Positions 8,020 through 16,339 of a DNA stretch of 64,000 bases are shown here, one piece after another; positions within the stretch are counted from its first letter, which is position 1, and every line of letters starts with the position of its first letter. Position numbers and translations under genes: made by a program. Under the pieces are notes generated by a model. That model was not told the DNA's origin, did no database searches, and saw only the letters and a list, made by a program, of their open reading frames with translations. Source of the DNA: Haloechinothrix sp033042135 (GTDB lineage Bacteria; Actinomycetota; Actinomycetes; Mycobacteriales; Pseudonocardiaceae); assembly GCF_033042135.1 (NCBI RefSeq), contig NZ_WBXM01000005.1, positions 186,001 through 250,000 of the forward strand, in the 5' to 3' direction.

Positions 8020-9243
8020 ATGGGTGGTACCGAGTTCTTCACCGCGATGCCGGTCTCCGAGGCGCTGGCCGGCTTCCGCCCCACAAGACGCACCGGCACC
8101 GAGCTGGTCTCCCGCGACGAGGCTCTCGGCCGCGTGCCCGCTTCGCCGGTGACATCGGGCACCGCGCTTCCCGGGTTCGCCCGGTCCACTGTGGATGGAT
8201 ATGCGGTGCGTGCGGCGGACACCTACGGGGCGGGGGAATCACTACCCGCGTACTTCGATGTCCCCGGCTCGGTACGGATGGGCACCCGGGCCGGGATCGC
8301 GGTACGGCGCGGGATCGCCGTGCAGGTTCCGACGGGCGCCGCGATCCCGGAGGGGGCCGACGCTGTGGTCATGGTCGAGCACACGCAGCGGACCATGCCC
8401 GCAGCGGTGGAGGTGACCCGGCCCGTCGCGGTGGGTGAGGGCATCGTCCGCGCCGATGAGGACGTCTCGGCAGGCGCCGAGCTCGCCACGGAGGGCAGGC
8501 CGCTGCGTGCACACGACCTGGGCATGCTCGCCGCGGCCGGGGTCTCGGAGGTTCGCGTGCGCGAGAAACCGCTCGTGGGCATCCTCGCCACCGGCGACGA
8601 GGTGGTCCCGCCCGAAACCGTCGACACCGAGCCGGGTCAGGTACGGGACGCCACGACATCCGCCCTGTCCGCCCTGGTCACCGAGGCAGGAGGCGAGCCT
8701 GCGCCGCGCGGCATCGTGCCGGACGACGTCGAGGTGCTCAGCAAGTCGTTGGCCGCCGCCGTGCGGACGTGCGATGTGGTCGTCGTCTCGGCCGGATCCT
8801 CGGTCGGGGCACGCGACGAGACCACCGCGGCGGTAGCCGCTCTCGGCGAGCCAGGGGTGTATTGCCACGGGCTGGCCATCAAACCGGGCAAGCCCACCCT
8901 GCTGGCAGAGTGCGGCACGGTGCCGATCATCGGACTTCCGGGCAATCCCCTTTCGGCGCTGGTCGTGTTCCGCGTGGTCGGCGTGCCGATCCTGCGGACG
9001 GTCGGCGGCATCACCGAACCACCTGCACGCCCCACTGTGACGGCCACCCTGTCTCGCGCGGTCGCCTCGGCGGCGGGCAGGCTCGACATCGTCCAGGTCC
9101 GCTTGCGCGACGGTATGGCCACGCCGCTGTTCGGGGCCTCGGCGCTGCTGTCGCTGCTGACCGGCGCCGACGGTTATATCGTGATCGGCGAAGCGGCCAC
9201 CGGGCTCGACGCGAACACCACCGTCTCGGTCACGCTGTACTAG
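8020..9243 (+). CDS. moeA: Molybdopterin molybdotransferase MoeA
   Basis: The 407-residue product matches MoeA in length and motifs: RSTVDGYAVRAADT, VPTGAAIPEGADAVVMVE, GILATGDEV, VVVSAGSSVGARDET and LPGNPLSALVVF. MoeA inserts molybdate or tungstate into adenylylated molybdopterin. It begins 16 bp after the NuoEF fusion, so it is most likely part of the same transcript. A second MoeA-domain gene follows directly. Organisms that use both Mo and W often have two MoeA paralogues, so this pair may separate the two metals, but nothing in the sequence assigns one metal to one copy. Confidence 0.88.
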   Translation: MGGTEFFTAMPVSEALAGFRPTRRTGTELVSRDEALGRVPASPVTSGTALPGFARSTVDGYAVRAADTYGAGESLPAYFDVPGSVRMGTRAGIAVRRGIAVQVPTGAAIPEGADAVVMVEHTQRTMPAAVEVTRPVAVGEGIVRADEDVSAGAELATEGRPLRAHDLGMLAAAGVSEVRVREKPLVGILATGDEVVPPETVDTEPGQVRDATTSALSALVTEAGGEPAPRGIVPDDVEVLSKSLAAAVRTCDVVVVSAGSSVGARDETTAAVAALGEPGVYCHGLAIKPGKPTLLAECGTVPIIGLPGNPLSALVVFRVVGVPILRTVGGITEPPARPTVTATLSRAVASAAGRLDIVQVRLRDGMATPLFGASALLSLLTGADGYIVIGEAATGLDANTTVSVTLY

Positions 9244-9284
9244 CGGGTACCGCGCGAGCCGCCCAAGCGGAGAGCGAAACCACC

Positions 9285-11216
9285 ATGCACGACAGCCCGT
9301 TCGTCAGCGACCTCCCAGCAGAGGAAGCGATGCGGGCGTGGCGCGAGGCCCGCGCGGCGAGCGGCTGCCCGGAACGTTTGGACGAGGTCAGCGTCGAGCT
9401 CGACCGGGCGATCGGCCGCGTCACCGCCGCGCCGGTCTGGGCGAGCCGGTCCTCCCCGGTCGGCGACGTCGCGGCCATGGACGGGATCGCGGTACGCGCG
9501 GCCGACACCGCGGGAGCGAGCGAGACCACCCCGCTGCGGCTCGGCCCCGACGCCTATGAGGTGGTCGACACCGGCGACCCGATGCCCGCCGGGCACGATG
9601 CCGTGATCATGCGCGAGCACGTGCACCGAGTCGATGGCGGCAGCGGCGGTGACGCCGGGACCGTCGAGATCCTCGCCGCCGTCCCGCCGTTCCGCAACGT
9701 CCGTTCGATCGGCGAGGACATCAGCGCGGGCGAGCTGCTGCTCCCGGAGAACCACCGGCTCCGTGCGGTCGATGTGGCCGCTGCCGCGGCCTCGGGTGCC
9801 ACCGAGCTGACCGTCCGGCGCGCCCCGCGCGTGGCGGTGATTCCCACCGGGGACGAGATCGTTCCGGTTGGTTCACCTCCGCGCACCGACCAGATACTGG
9901 ACACGAACTCGTTGATGCTGGTCGGCCAGGCGCGTGAGGCAGGCTGCCAGGCGTGGGCCACCCCCATCCAGCCGGACGACGCCGACCGGATCGGCAGCGC
10001 GATCGAGCAGGCCACCGCCGATGCCGATCTCGTTCTGGTGGTAGCCGGATCCAGCGCAGGCCGCGACGATCACACCGCGCGCGTCGTCGCCGGTCTCGGC
10101 ACACTCGCGGTGCACGGTGTCGCCGTACGGCCCGGCCACCCTGTGGTGCTGGGTACGGCGAACGCGACGCCGGTAGTCGGGGTACCCGGCTACCCGGTCT
10201 CGGCCGCACTGACCTTCGACATCTTCGCCGCCGCACTGCTCGCCGAACTGGAGGGCGCCATCCCGCCGCACCGGCCCGAGGTCAGCGCCCGGCTCGCGCG
10301 CAAGCTCCCGTCGGTGGTCGGGATGGACGACTGGATCCGTGTCCGGCTCGGCTCGGTGCGCGGGAAGGTGGTCGCCACCCCGCTTCCCCGGGGAGCAGGC
10401 GTGCTGACCTCGCTGGTCCGGGCCGATGGGTTGCTGTTCGTGCCCGCCGCAGTAGAGGGGCATCACGCGGGGGACCGGGTCGGGGTGCAGCTGCTCCGCC
10501 ACGTGCCCGAGGTGGAACGCACGATCGTGGCCACCGGTTCGCACGACCTCGTCCTCGACCTCGCCGCCACCGCGCTGCGCCGCGGCGACCCCTCACTGAC
10601 CATGGTCTCGTCCAATGTGGGCTCGCTCGGCGGCCTCGTCGCGTTGCGTGACGGTCTGTGCCATCTTGCCGGGTCCCACCTGCTGCACCCGGACACAGGT
10701 GAGTTCACGCTGCCCTACCTGGACGAGCTGCTGCCCGAGCGCGAGCTCGCCGTGGTCCGGCTGGTCCACCGCGAGCAGGGACTGCTGGTTCCACCCGGCA
10801 ACCCGCACGGCATCACCGGCCTGGCTGACCTGGCCGAGCGCGGGCTGTCCTACGTCAACCGGCAACGCGGTGCGGGCACCCGCGTGCTGCTTGACCACGA
10901 GCTCAGCGAGCTCGGGATCGATCCCGACGAGATCAGCGGATACAGCAGGGAGGAACCCACCCACCTCGCGGTCGCCGCCGCGGTGGCGGCCCACCGCGCG
11001 GACTGCGGGCTGGGCATTCTCGCGGCGGCACAGGCCTTCGGGCTCGACTTCGTCCCGGTGAGCCGGGAGCCGTACGATCTCGTCCTCGACCGCGACGATC
11101 TCACGGATCCGCTCCTCGAACCCTTCTGGGAGCTGCTGGCATCGGCGGAGTTCCGCGCCTCGATCGAGACACTCGGCGGCTACAGCACTGCCGAGACGGG
11201 CCGGCGGATCAGGTGA
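9285..11216 (+). CDS. MoeA fused to a C-terminal periplasmic-binding-protein-like domain
   Basis: The 643-residue protein has a MoeA region in residues 1-~405 (VAAMDGIAVRAADT, PTGDEIVPVG, VVAGSSAGRDDHT, GVPGYPVSAALTFD). After about residue 410 comes a PBP-like domain (VATGSHDLVLDL, VSSNVGSLGGLVAL, LAGSHLLHPDTGEF, YVNRQRGAGTRVLLDH) of the type found in some archaeal and bacterial molybdopterin proteins, related to molybdate or LysR-substrate-binding folds. A likely role is oxyanion binding or sensing coupled to metal insertion into the pterin. The ATG at 9285 lies 41 bp after the first moeA. It is the last gene of the Mo/W island. An open frame extends upstream, but that extension overlaps moeA and has no MoeA similarity, so I rejected it. 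Confidence 0.83.
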   Translation: MHDSPFVSDLPAEEAMRAWREARAASGCPERLDEVSVELDRAIGRVTAAPVWASRSSPVGDVAAMDGIAVRAADTAGASETTPLRLGPDAYEVVDTGDPMPAGHDAVIMREHVHRVDGGSGGDAGTVEILAAVPPFRNVRSIGEDISAGELLLPENHRLRAVDVAAAAASGATELTVRRAPRVAVIPTGDEIVPVGSPPRTDQILDTNSLMLVGQAREAGCQAWATPIQPDDADRIGSAIEQATADADLVLVVAGSSAGRDDHTARVVAGLGTLAVHGVAVRPGHPVVLGTANATPVVGVPGYPVSAALTFDIFAAALLAELEGAIPPHRPEVSARLARKLPSVVGMDDWIRVRLGSVRGKVVATPLPRGAGVLTSLVRADGLLFVPAAVEGHHAGDRVGVQLLRHVPEVERTIVATGSHDLVLDLAATALRRGDPSLTMVSSNVGSLGGLVALRDGLCHLAGSHLLHPDTGEFTLPYLDELLPERELAVVRLVHREQGLLVPPGNPHGITGLADLAERGLSYVNRQRGAGTRVLLDHELSELGIDPDEISGYSREEPTHLAVAAAVAAHRADCGLGILAAAQAFGLDFVPVSREPYDLVLDRDDLTDPLLEPFWELLASAEFRASIETLGGYSTAETGRRIR

Positions 11217-11374
11217 GCCTCCCTCGCCGGGACCACCGGTGAGCGGGCGTCGCCGGACGCACCCGTACCCGCGGCAGGCACACCGCTGGTAGCGCGCGGA
11301 CGAAGGCGCTGACGGGAAGGGCGCGCCCCGCCCCTGCCTGGCTTGACGCGCATCACAGCAGCTCGGTATCGTTC

Positions 11375-11410
11375 TTTCACGAAATAGAACAAGACTTCCG
11401 TATTATGGAA
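11375..11410 (+). promoter_or_regulatory. Paired 15-bp operator at the hyi promoter
   Basis: There are two pseudo-palindromes, TTTCACGAAATAGAA (11375-11389) and TTCCGTATTATGGAA (11396-11410), with centres 21 bp apart. The second contains TATTAT, a good -10 element. The same arrangement occurs at 21967-22002 and 24155-24190, in front of the other purine genes. Compared without gaps, the 38 bases ending at 11411 match those ending at 24191 in 27 positions. The layout suggests a repressor bound as two dimers on one face of the helix. IclR-family binding is my inference. Confidence 0.6.
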
Positions 11411-11453
11411 TAAAATCCGCTACCGACTCCCTCCCGAAGGCAGGTGAAGGCCC

Positions 11454-12254
11454 ATGGAGCGTCACGCGCATCGCTTCGAGGTGAACTGCTCGTTGCTGTT
11501 CACCGAGCTTCCCGTGTTCGAACGTCCCGCCGCCGCGAAAGCCGCGGGCTTCGACGCCGTGGAGTTCTGGTGGCCGTTCGCCGAACCGGTGCCCGCTGAG
11601 GCCGAGGTCGACCGCTTCGTCTCCGCGCTCGACGAGGCGGGGGTGCGGCTGGTCGGCCTGAACTTCTTCGCAGGCGACATGCCCGGTGGTGATCGGGGCC
11701 TGGTCTCCTGGCCCGGCCGCGAGCAGGAGTTCCGGGACAACGCCGCGGTCGTCGCTGCCATCGGCGAGCGCACCGGCTGCCGTGCGTTCAACGCGCTGTA
11801 CGGCAACCGCATCGACGGCGTCGACCCGGCGACGCAGGACGAGCTGGCACTGGAGAACCTCCAGCACGCTGCCAAGAGCGTGGCCGCCATCGACGGGACC
11901 GTGCTCGTTGAGCCGGTCAGCGGCTCGCCCCGCTACCCGCTGCTGACCGCGGAGGACGCGATCCGGGTCATCGATGCGGTCCGGTCACGCGGCGCCACCA
12001 ATCTCGCCCTGCTCGCCGACCTCTACCACCTGCGGGTCAACGGCGACGACATCGACCACGTGATCGCCACCCACGCCGACCGGATCGGTCACGTGCAGAT
12101 CGCCGACGCCCCCGGCCGTAACGAGCCGGGCACCGGCGAGATCGACTTCGAGTACTACTTCGCGCGGCTGGACGACCACGGCTACACGGGCTGGATCGGC
12201 TTGGAATACAAGCCGTCCGGCGCCAGCTCGGACAGCTTCGCGTGGCTGCGGTGA
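11454..12254 (+). CDS. hyi: Hydroxypyruvate isomerase
   Basis: The 266-residue protein is a xylose-isomerase-like TIM barrel. The N-terminus (FEVNCSLLFTELPVFERPAAAKAAGFDAVEFWWPF, cut here only for description) and later segments LVGLNFFAGDMPGGDRG, LLADLYHLRVNGDD, HVQIADAPGRNEPGTGEIDF and GLEYKP are typical of Hyi. It interconverts hydroxypyruvate and tartronate semialdehyde in glyoxylate assimilation. It is the first gene of the hyi-glxR-gcl-glxK operon, placed 43 bp after the paired operator; a weak AGGTGAAGG lies before ATG 11454. Regulation by purine or allantoin availability is inferred from the shared operator and the neighbours. Confidence 0.9.
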   Translation: MERHAHRFEVNCSLLFTELPVFERPAAAKAAGFDAVEFWWPFAEPVPAEAEVDRFVSALDEAGVRLVGLNFFAGDMPGGDRGLVSWPGREQEFRDNAAVVAAIGERTGCRAFNALYGNRIDGVDPATQDELALENLQHAAKSVAAIDGTVLVEPVSGSPRYPLLTAEDAIRVIDAVRSRGATNLALLADLYHLRVNGDDIDHVIATHADRIGHVQIADAPGRNEPGTGEIDFEYYFARLDDHGYTGWIGLEYKPSGASSDSFAWLR

Positions 12255-12347
12255 CCGTCCGCAACCGGGCACACCAGCAACACCGGCACCTCTGCAGCAT
12301 CGCACCGGCGGGAACCGCCGGTGGAACCGGAAAGGAGCGCTGACCTC

Positions 12348-13232
12348 ATGACCACAGTAGGGTTCATCGGCCTCGGCATCATGGGCGGCCCGATGGCGGC
12401 GAACCTGGCAGACGCGGGCTACGACGTCATCGGCTACAACCGCAGCCAGCCAGCCGTCGACAAGCTGATCCAACAGGGCGGCCGGGCCGCGGGCTCGATC
12501 GCCGAGGCCGTCCGCGAAGCCGACGTCGTCGTCACCATGCTGCCGGACTCCCCCGATGTCGCCGAGGTCGCCCTCGGCGACGACGGCGTGCTGGCCAACG
12601 CCAAGGACAACCTGCTCTACATCGACTGCAGCACCATCCGCCCCGAGACCACTCGCACCGTAGCCGAGCAGGCGGGGGCCGCCGGGGTACGGGTAGTCGA
12701 CGCACCGGTCAGTGGTGGTGAACAGGGCGCGATCGACGGCGCACTGTCGATCATGGTCGGCGGTTCGGAGGCCGACTTCGCCGCCGCGTCTCCCGTGCTG
12801 AACACCGTCGGCAAGACCGTCGTCCACGTCGGACCCGCCGGTGCTGGACAGACCGTCAAGGCTGCCAATCAGCTCATCGTGGCAGGCACGCTGGAGCTGG
12901 TCGCCGAGGCCATCGTGTTCCTGGAAGCCCACGGCGTCGACACCGAGGCGGCCCTCCAGGTGCTCTCCGGCGGCCTCGCGGGCAACGCGATCCTCGACCG
13001 CAAGGGCGCTGCCATGCTGGCTCGCCAGTTCACCCCCGGCTTCCGGCTCGAGCTGCACCACAAGGATCTGGGCATCGTGCAGGCAGCTGCGCGTGACGCA
13101 GGGGTGACGATTCCGCTCGGCTCCACGGTCTCCCAGCTGGTTGGCTCGCTCGTGGCACGCGGCGACGGCGGCCTCGACCACTCCGCCCTGCTCAAGCTCG
13201 TCGAGGAACTGTCCGGCCGGGCAACCAAGTAA
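12348..13232 (+). CDS. glxR: 2-hydroxy-3-oxopropionate (tartronate semialdehyde) reductase
   Basis: The 294-residue protein is a beta-hydroxyacid dehydrogenase. It has the N-terminal NAD(P) motif GFIGLGIMGGPMAANL, the substrate-binding DAPVSGGEQGA, GPAGAGQTVKAANQ with the catalytic Lys, and the C-terminal HHKDLGI. It reduces tartronate semialdehyde, made by Gcl, to D-glycerate. ATG 12348 is preceded by AAAGGAGCG at good spacing. It lies 93 bp after hyi and 31 bp before gcl in the same orientation, matching the enteric and actinobacterial glyoxylate operons. Confidence 0.92.
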   Translation: MTTVGFIGLGIMGGPMAANLADAGYDVIGYNRSQPAVDKLIQQGGRAAGSIAEAVREADVVVTMLPDSPDVAEVALGDDGVLANAKDNLLYIDCSTIRPETTRTVAEQAGAAGVRVVDAPVSGGEQGAIDGALSIMVGGSEADFAAASPVLNTVGKTVVHVGPAGAGQTVKAANQLIVAGTLELVAEAIVFLEAHGVDTEAALQVLSGGLAGNAILDRKGAAMLARQFTPGFRLELHHKDLGIVQAAARDAGVTIPLGSTVSQLVGSLVARGDGGLDHSALLKLVEELSGRATK

Positions 13233-13263
13233 CCGAGTCCGTTCCCACTCCCAGGAGGTGGCC

Positions 13264-15093
13264 ATGCCTCGCATGACAGCCGCGCGCGCCGCGGTCGAGG
13301 TGCTCAAGCGTGAAGGGGTGACGAACGCCTTCGGTGTACCGGGCGCGGCGATCAACCCCCTCTACGCCGCACTCCGTGACAGCGGCGGTGTCGACCACGT
13401 GCTCGCCAGGCACGTCGAAGGCGCCTCCCACATGGCGGAGGGCTACACCCGCACCGATCCGGGCAACATCGGCGTGTGCATCGGCACTTCGGGGCCCGCG
13501 GGCACCGACATGATCACGGGCCTGTACTCGGCATCGGCCGACTCGATCCCGATCCTGTGCATCACGGGGCAGGCACCCCGGTCGCGGCTGCACAAGGAGG
13601 ACTTCCAGGCCGTCGACGTCCCGTCGATCGCCAAACCGGTGACGAAGATGGCCGTCACCGTGCTGGAGCCCTCGCAGGTGCCCGGCGTGTTCCAGCAGGC
13701 GTTCCACGAGATGCGGTCAGGGCGGCCCGGGCCCGTGCTCATCGACCTCCCGCTGGACGTGCAACAGAGCGAGATCGAGTTCGATCCCGACACCTACGAG
13801 CCACTGCCGGTGTATCGCCCGGTCGCCACCGAGGCGCAGATCGCCAAAGCTCTGGACATGCTCCAGCAGGCCGAACGTCCGGTGATCGTGGCCGGTGGCG
13901 GGATCATCAACGCCGACGCCGCCGACGAGCTCGTAGAGTTCGCCGAGCTCGTCGACGTCCCGGTGATCCCGACCCTGATGGGCTGGGGAACCATCCCCGA
14001 CGATCACCGGCTCATGGCGGGGATGGCCGGGCTCCAGACCGCGCACCGCTATGGCAACGCCACGCTGCTGGAGGCCGACTTCGTGCTGGGGATCGGCAAC
14101 CGGTGGGCAAACCGCCATACCGGGGGCCTGGAGACCTACACCCGGGGCAGGACGTTCGTGCACGTCGACGTCGAGCCGACCCAAATCGGCCGGGTGTTCC
14201 CACCCGACTACGGCATCGCCTCCGACGCCGGGGCCGCGTTACGGCTGTTCGTGCACCAGGCACGGCAGCGCGCCGAGCGTGACCAGCTACCCGACCGCAG
14301 CGCGTGGGTCGCCGACTGCCTGCAGCGCAAGCACACGCTGTATCGCAAGACCCACTTCGACGAGGTGCCCATCAAACCGCAGCGGGTGTACGAGGAGATG
14401 AACCGGGCGTTCGGCCCCGACACCCGCTACGTCAGCTCCATCGGCCTGTCCCAGATCGCCGCGGCCCAGTTCCTGCACGTGTACCGGCCACGCCACTGGA
14501 TCAACTGCGGCCAGGCGGGACCGCTCGGCTGGACGGTTCCCGCCGCGCTCGGGGTCTGTGTCGCCGATCCGGACGCCACGGTGGTCGCGCTGTCCGGCGA
14601 CTACGACTTCCAGTTCCTGCTCGAGGAGCTCGCCGTCGGTGCCCAGTTCAAGCTGCCGTACTTGCACGTGGTGGTGAACAACTCCTACCTCGGGCTGATC
14701 CGGCAGGCACAGCGGGTATTCGACATGGACTACTGCGTACAGCTGGCCTTCGAGAACATCAACTCGTCCGGCGGTGGCACGGTCGGTGGTTACGGCGTCG
14801 ATCACCTCAAGGTCGCCGAAGGTCTCGGTTGCAAGGCGATCCGGGTGACCGAGCCCGACCAGTTGCAGCCCGCGTTCGAAGAGGCGCGCAAGCTGATGAT
14901 CGAGCACCGGGTGCCGGTGCTGGTCGAGGCTATCCTGGAGCGGGTAACCAACATCTCGATGGGAACGGAGATCGACGGCATCAACGAGTTCGAGGATCTC
15001 GCCGACGAGCTGGAGGACGCGCCGACCAGCATCGCAGCAGCCGCCCAAGCACCGGACGCACAGCAGGGCGTCCCGGCTGCCGTGACGGACTGA
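13264..15093 (+). CDS. gcl: Glyoxylate carboligase (tartronate-semialdehyde synthase)
   Basis: The 609-residue protein is a thiamine diphosphate enzyme that condenses two glyoxylates to tartronate semialdehyde and CO2. It is close to E. coli Gcl throughout: GVPGAAINPLYAAL, HVEGASHMAEGYTR, TSGPAGTDMITGLYSASADS, HKEDFQAVDV, GNRWANRHTGG, LSGDYDFQFLLEELAVGAQF for the ThDP site, and NNSYLGLIRQAQR. It differs by a small Gly-rich insertion (NINSSGGGTVGGYGVDH) and a C-terminal tail of about 25 residues rich in Ala and Gln. ATG 13264 follows CAGGAGGTGGCC, a strong ribosome binding site. It is the central enzyme for the glyoxylate released from allantoin. Confidence 0.95.
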   Translation: MPRMTAARAAVEVLKREGVTNAFGVPGAAINPLYAALRDSGGVDHVLARHVEGASHMAEGYTRTDPGNIGVCIGTSGPAGTDMITGLYSASADSIPILCITGQAPRSRLHKEDFQAVDVPSIAKPVTKMAVTVLEPSQVPGVFQQAFHEMRSGRPGPVLIDLPLDVQQSEIEFDPDTYEPLPVYRPVATEAQIAKALDMLQQAERPVIVAGGGIINADAADELVEFAELVDVPVIPTLMGWGTIPDDHRLMAGMAGLQTAHRYGNATLLEADFVLGIGNRWANRHTGGLETYTRGRTFVHVDVEPTQIGRVFPPDYGIASDAGAALRLFVHQARQRAERDQLPDRSAWVADCLQRKHTLYRKTHFDEVPIKPQRVYEEMNRAFGPDTRYVSSIGLSQIAAAQFLHVYRPRHWINCGQAGPLGWTVPAALGVCVADPDATVVALSGDYDFQFLLEELAVGAQFKLPYLHVVVNNSYLGLIRQAQRVFDMDYCVQLAFENINSSGGGTVGGYGVDHLKVAEGLGCKAIRVTEPDQLQPAFEEARKLMIEHRVPVLVEAILERVTNISMGTEIDGINEFEDLADELEDAPTSIAAAAQAPDAQQGVPAAVTD

Positions 15094-15106
15094 CGGGACC
15101 ACCACG

Positions 15107-16276
15107 ATGTCCGCCACGGGTCACGTGCTGATCGCCCCTGACAAGTTCAAGGGCTCGCTCACCGCCTCCGCGGTCGCCGGGCACCTCGCCACCGGACTGG
15201 CACGGGCGATCCCCGGCATCGCGACCCGGCAGGTGCCGGTCGCCGACGGTGGGGACGGCACCCTGGATGCCGCGCTCGCCGCGGGGTTCTCCCGCGTGCC
15301 CTCGCGGGTGACCGGGCCGACCGGGCTCCCGGTCGACGCGGCCTACGCCGAGCGGGACGGCGTGGCCGTCGTTGAGCTGGCCAAGGCCTCCGGCCTTGGC
15401 CAGCTTCCCGGCAGGGCGCTCGACCCACTCTGGGCCACCTCCTACGGCACCGGCGAGCTCGTCCGCGCCGCGCTTGACCGAGGCTGCCACCGGGTGGTGC
15501 TCGGGCTCGGCGGTAGCGCCTGTACCGACGGTGGGGCCGGGATGCTGCAGGCCCTCGGGATGCGGTTGCGTGACTCGCGAGGACACGAACTGAGCAGGGG
15601 TGGTGCCGCCCTGGCCGAGCTGGATCACATCGATGCCACCGGGCTCCGTTCCCATCTCGACACGGCCGAGATCGTCGTGGCCAGCGACGTGGACAACCCG
15701 CTGCTCGGCCCCAACGGGGCCGCCGAGGTCTACGGCCCCCAGAAGGGCGCCGATCCGGACCAGGTAGCCCGGCTCGGCCGTGCCCTTGCCCGGTGGGCAG
15801 AGGTACTGCACCGGGACCTGGGTCCGGTCGCCGATCGCGCTACCGAGCCGAGTGCCGGCGCGGCAGGCGGCGTCGGGTTCGCCGCCATGGCGGCGTTGCA
15901 TGCGACGGTCCGACCCGGCATCGACTACCTCCTCGAGCTGGTTGGCTTTCCCACGCAGCTGGCGGGGGCGTCGGTAGTGCTCACCGGGGAAGGCTCGCTC
16001 GACAAGCAGACCTTGCGCGGTAAGGCCCCTGCCGGGGTCGCCGCGGTAGCACGGCGAGCCGGGATCCCGGTGATCGCGGTAGCGGGACGCTGCCTGCTGG
16101 CAGGAACCGAGCTGGCCGAGGGAGGGTTCGCGACCGTGTACACGCTCGGCGACATCGAACCGGATCCCGCCCGGTGCCATGCCGAGGCCGGACCATTGCT
16201 GGAACGGCTGGCGGCCGAGAGGCTGGCGCGGGACCCGCTGGTCCCGGTGACCTCCGAGGCACAGGGAGCGCGCTGA
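15107..16276 (+). CDS. glxK: Glycerate kinase
   Basis: The 389-residue protein matches the GarK/GlxK family: IAPDKFKGSLTASAVAGHLA at the N-terminus, VADGGDGTLDA, SYGTGELVRAAL, GLGGSACTDGGAGMLQALG and LTGEGSLDKQTLRGKAP. It phosphorylates glycerate, to 2-phosphoglycerate in this family, and so feeds glyoxylate carbon into glycolysis. ATG 15107 begins 13 bp after the gcl stop. It is the last gene of this operon before a 63-bp gap that precedes allantoicase. Confidence 0.92.
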   Translation: MSATGHVLIAPDKFKGSLTASAVAGHLATGLARAIPGIATRQVPVADGGDGTLDAALAAGFSRVPSRVTGPTGLPVDAAYAERDGVAVVELAKASGLGQLPGRALDPLWATSYGTGELVRAALDRGCHRVVLGLGGSACTDGGAGMLQALGMRLRDSRGHELSRGGAALAELDHIDATGLRSHLDTAEIVVASDVDNPLLGPNGAAEVYGPQKGADPDQVARLGRALARWAEVLHRDLGPVADRATEPSAGAAGGVGFAAMAALHATVRPGIDYLLELVGFPTQLAGASVVLTGEGSLDKQTLRGKAPAGVAAVARRAGIPVIAVAGRCLLAGTELAEGGFATVYTLGDIEPDPARCHAEAGPLLERLAAERLARDPLVPVTSEAQGAR

Positions 16277-16314
16277 GGGCCACCTGCCCGGCTGTGTGAT
16301 TGGCTGTAATCGGT

Positions 16315-16325
16315 AACTATTAGTT
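16315..16325 (+). promoter_or_regulatory. Small palindrome upstream of allantoicase
   Basis: AACTATTAGTT at 16315-16325 is a palindrome around a central base, sitting immediately before the AGGAGG of the allantoicase gene in the 63-bp gap after glxK. It does not match the paired 15-bp operator seen elsewhere in the region, so allantoicase may simply be read through from hyi or may have a separate control. Weak evidence. Confidence 0.25.
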
Positions 16326-16339
16326 CCAGGAGGCCGGCA

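Noticed and set aside
16300..16339. Paired 15-bp operator upstream of allantoicase
   Set aside because: The sequence near the start does not match the six sites seen elsewhere and does not show the 21-bp spacing.
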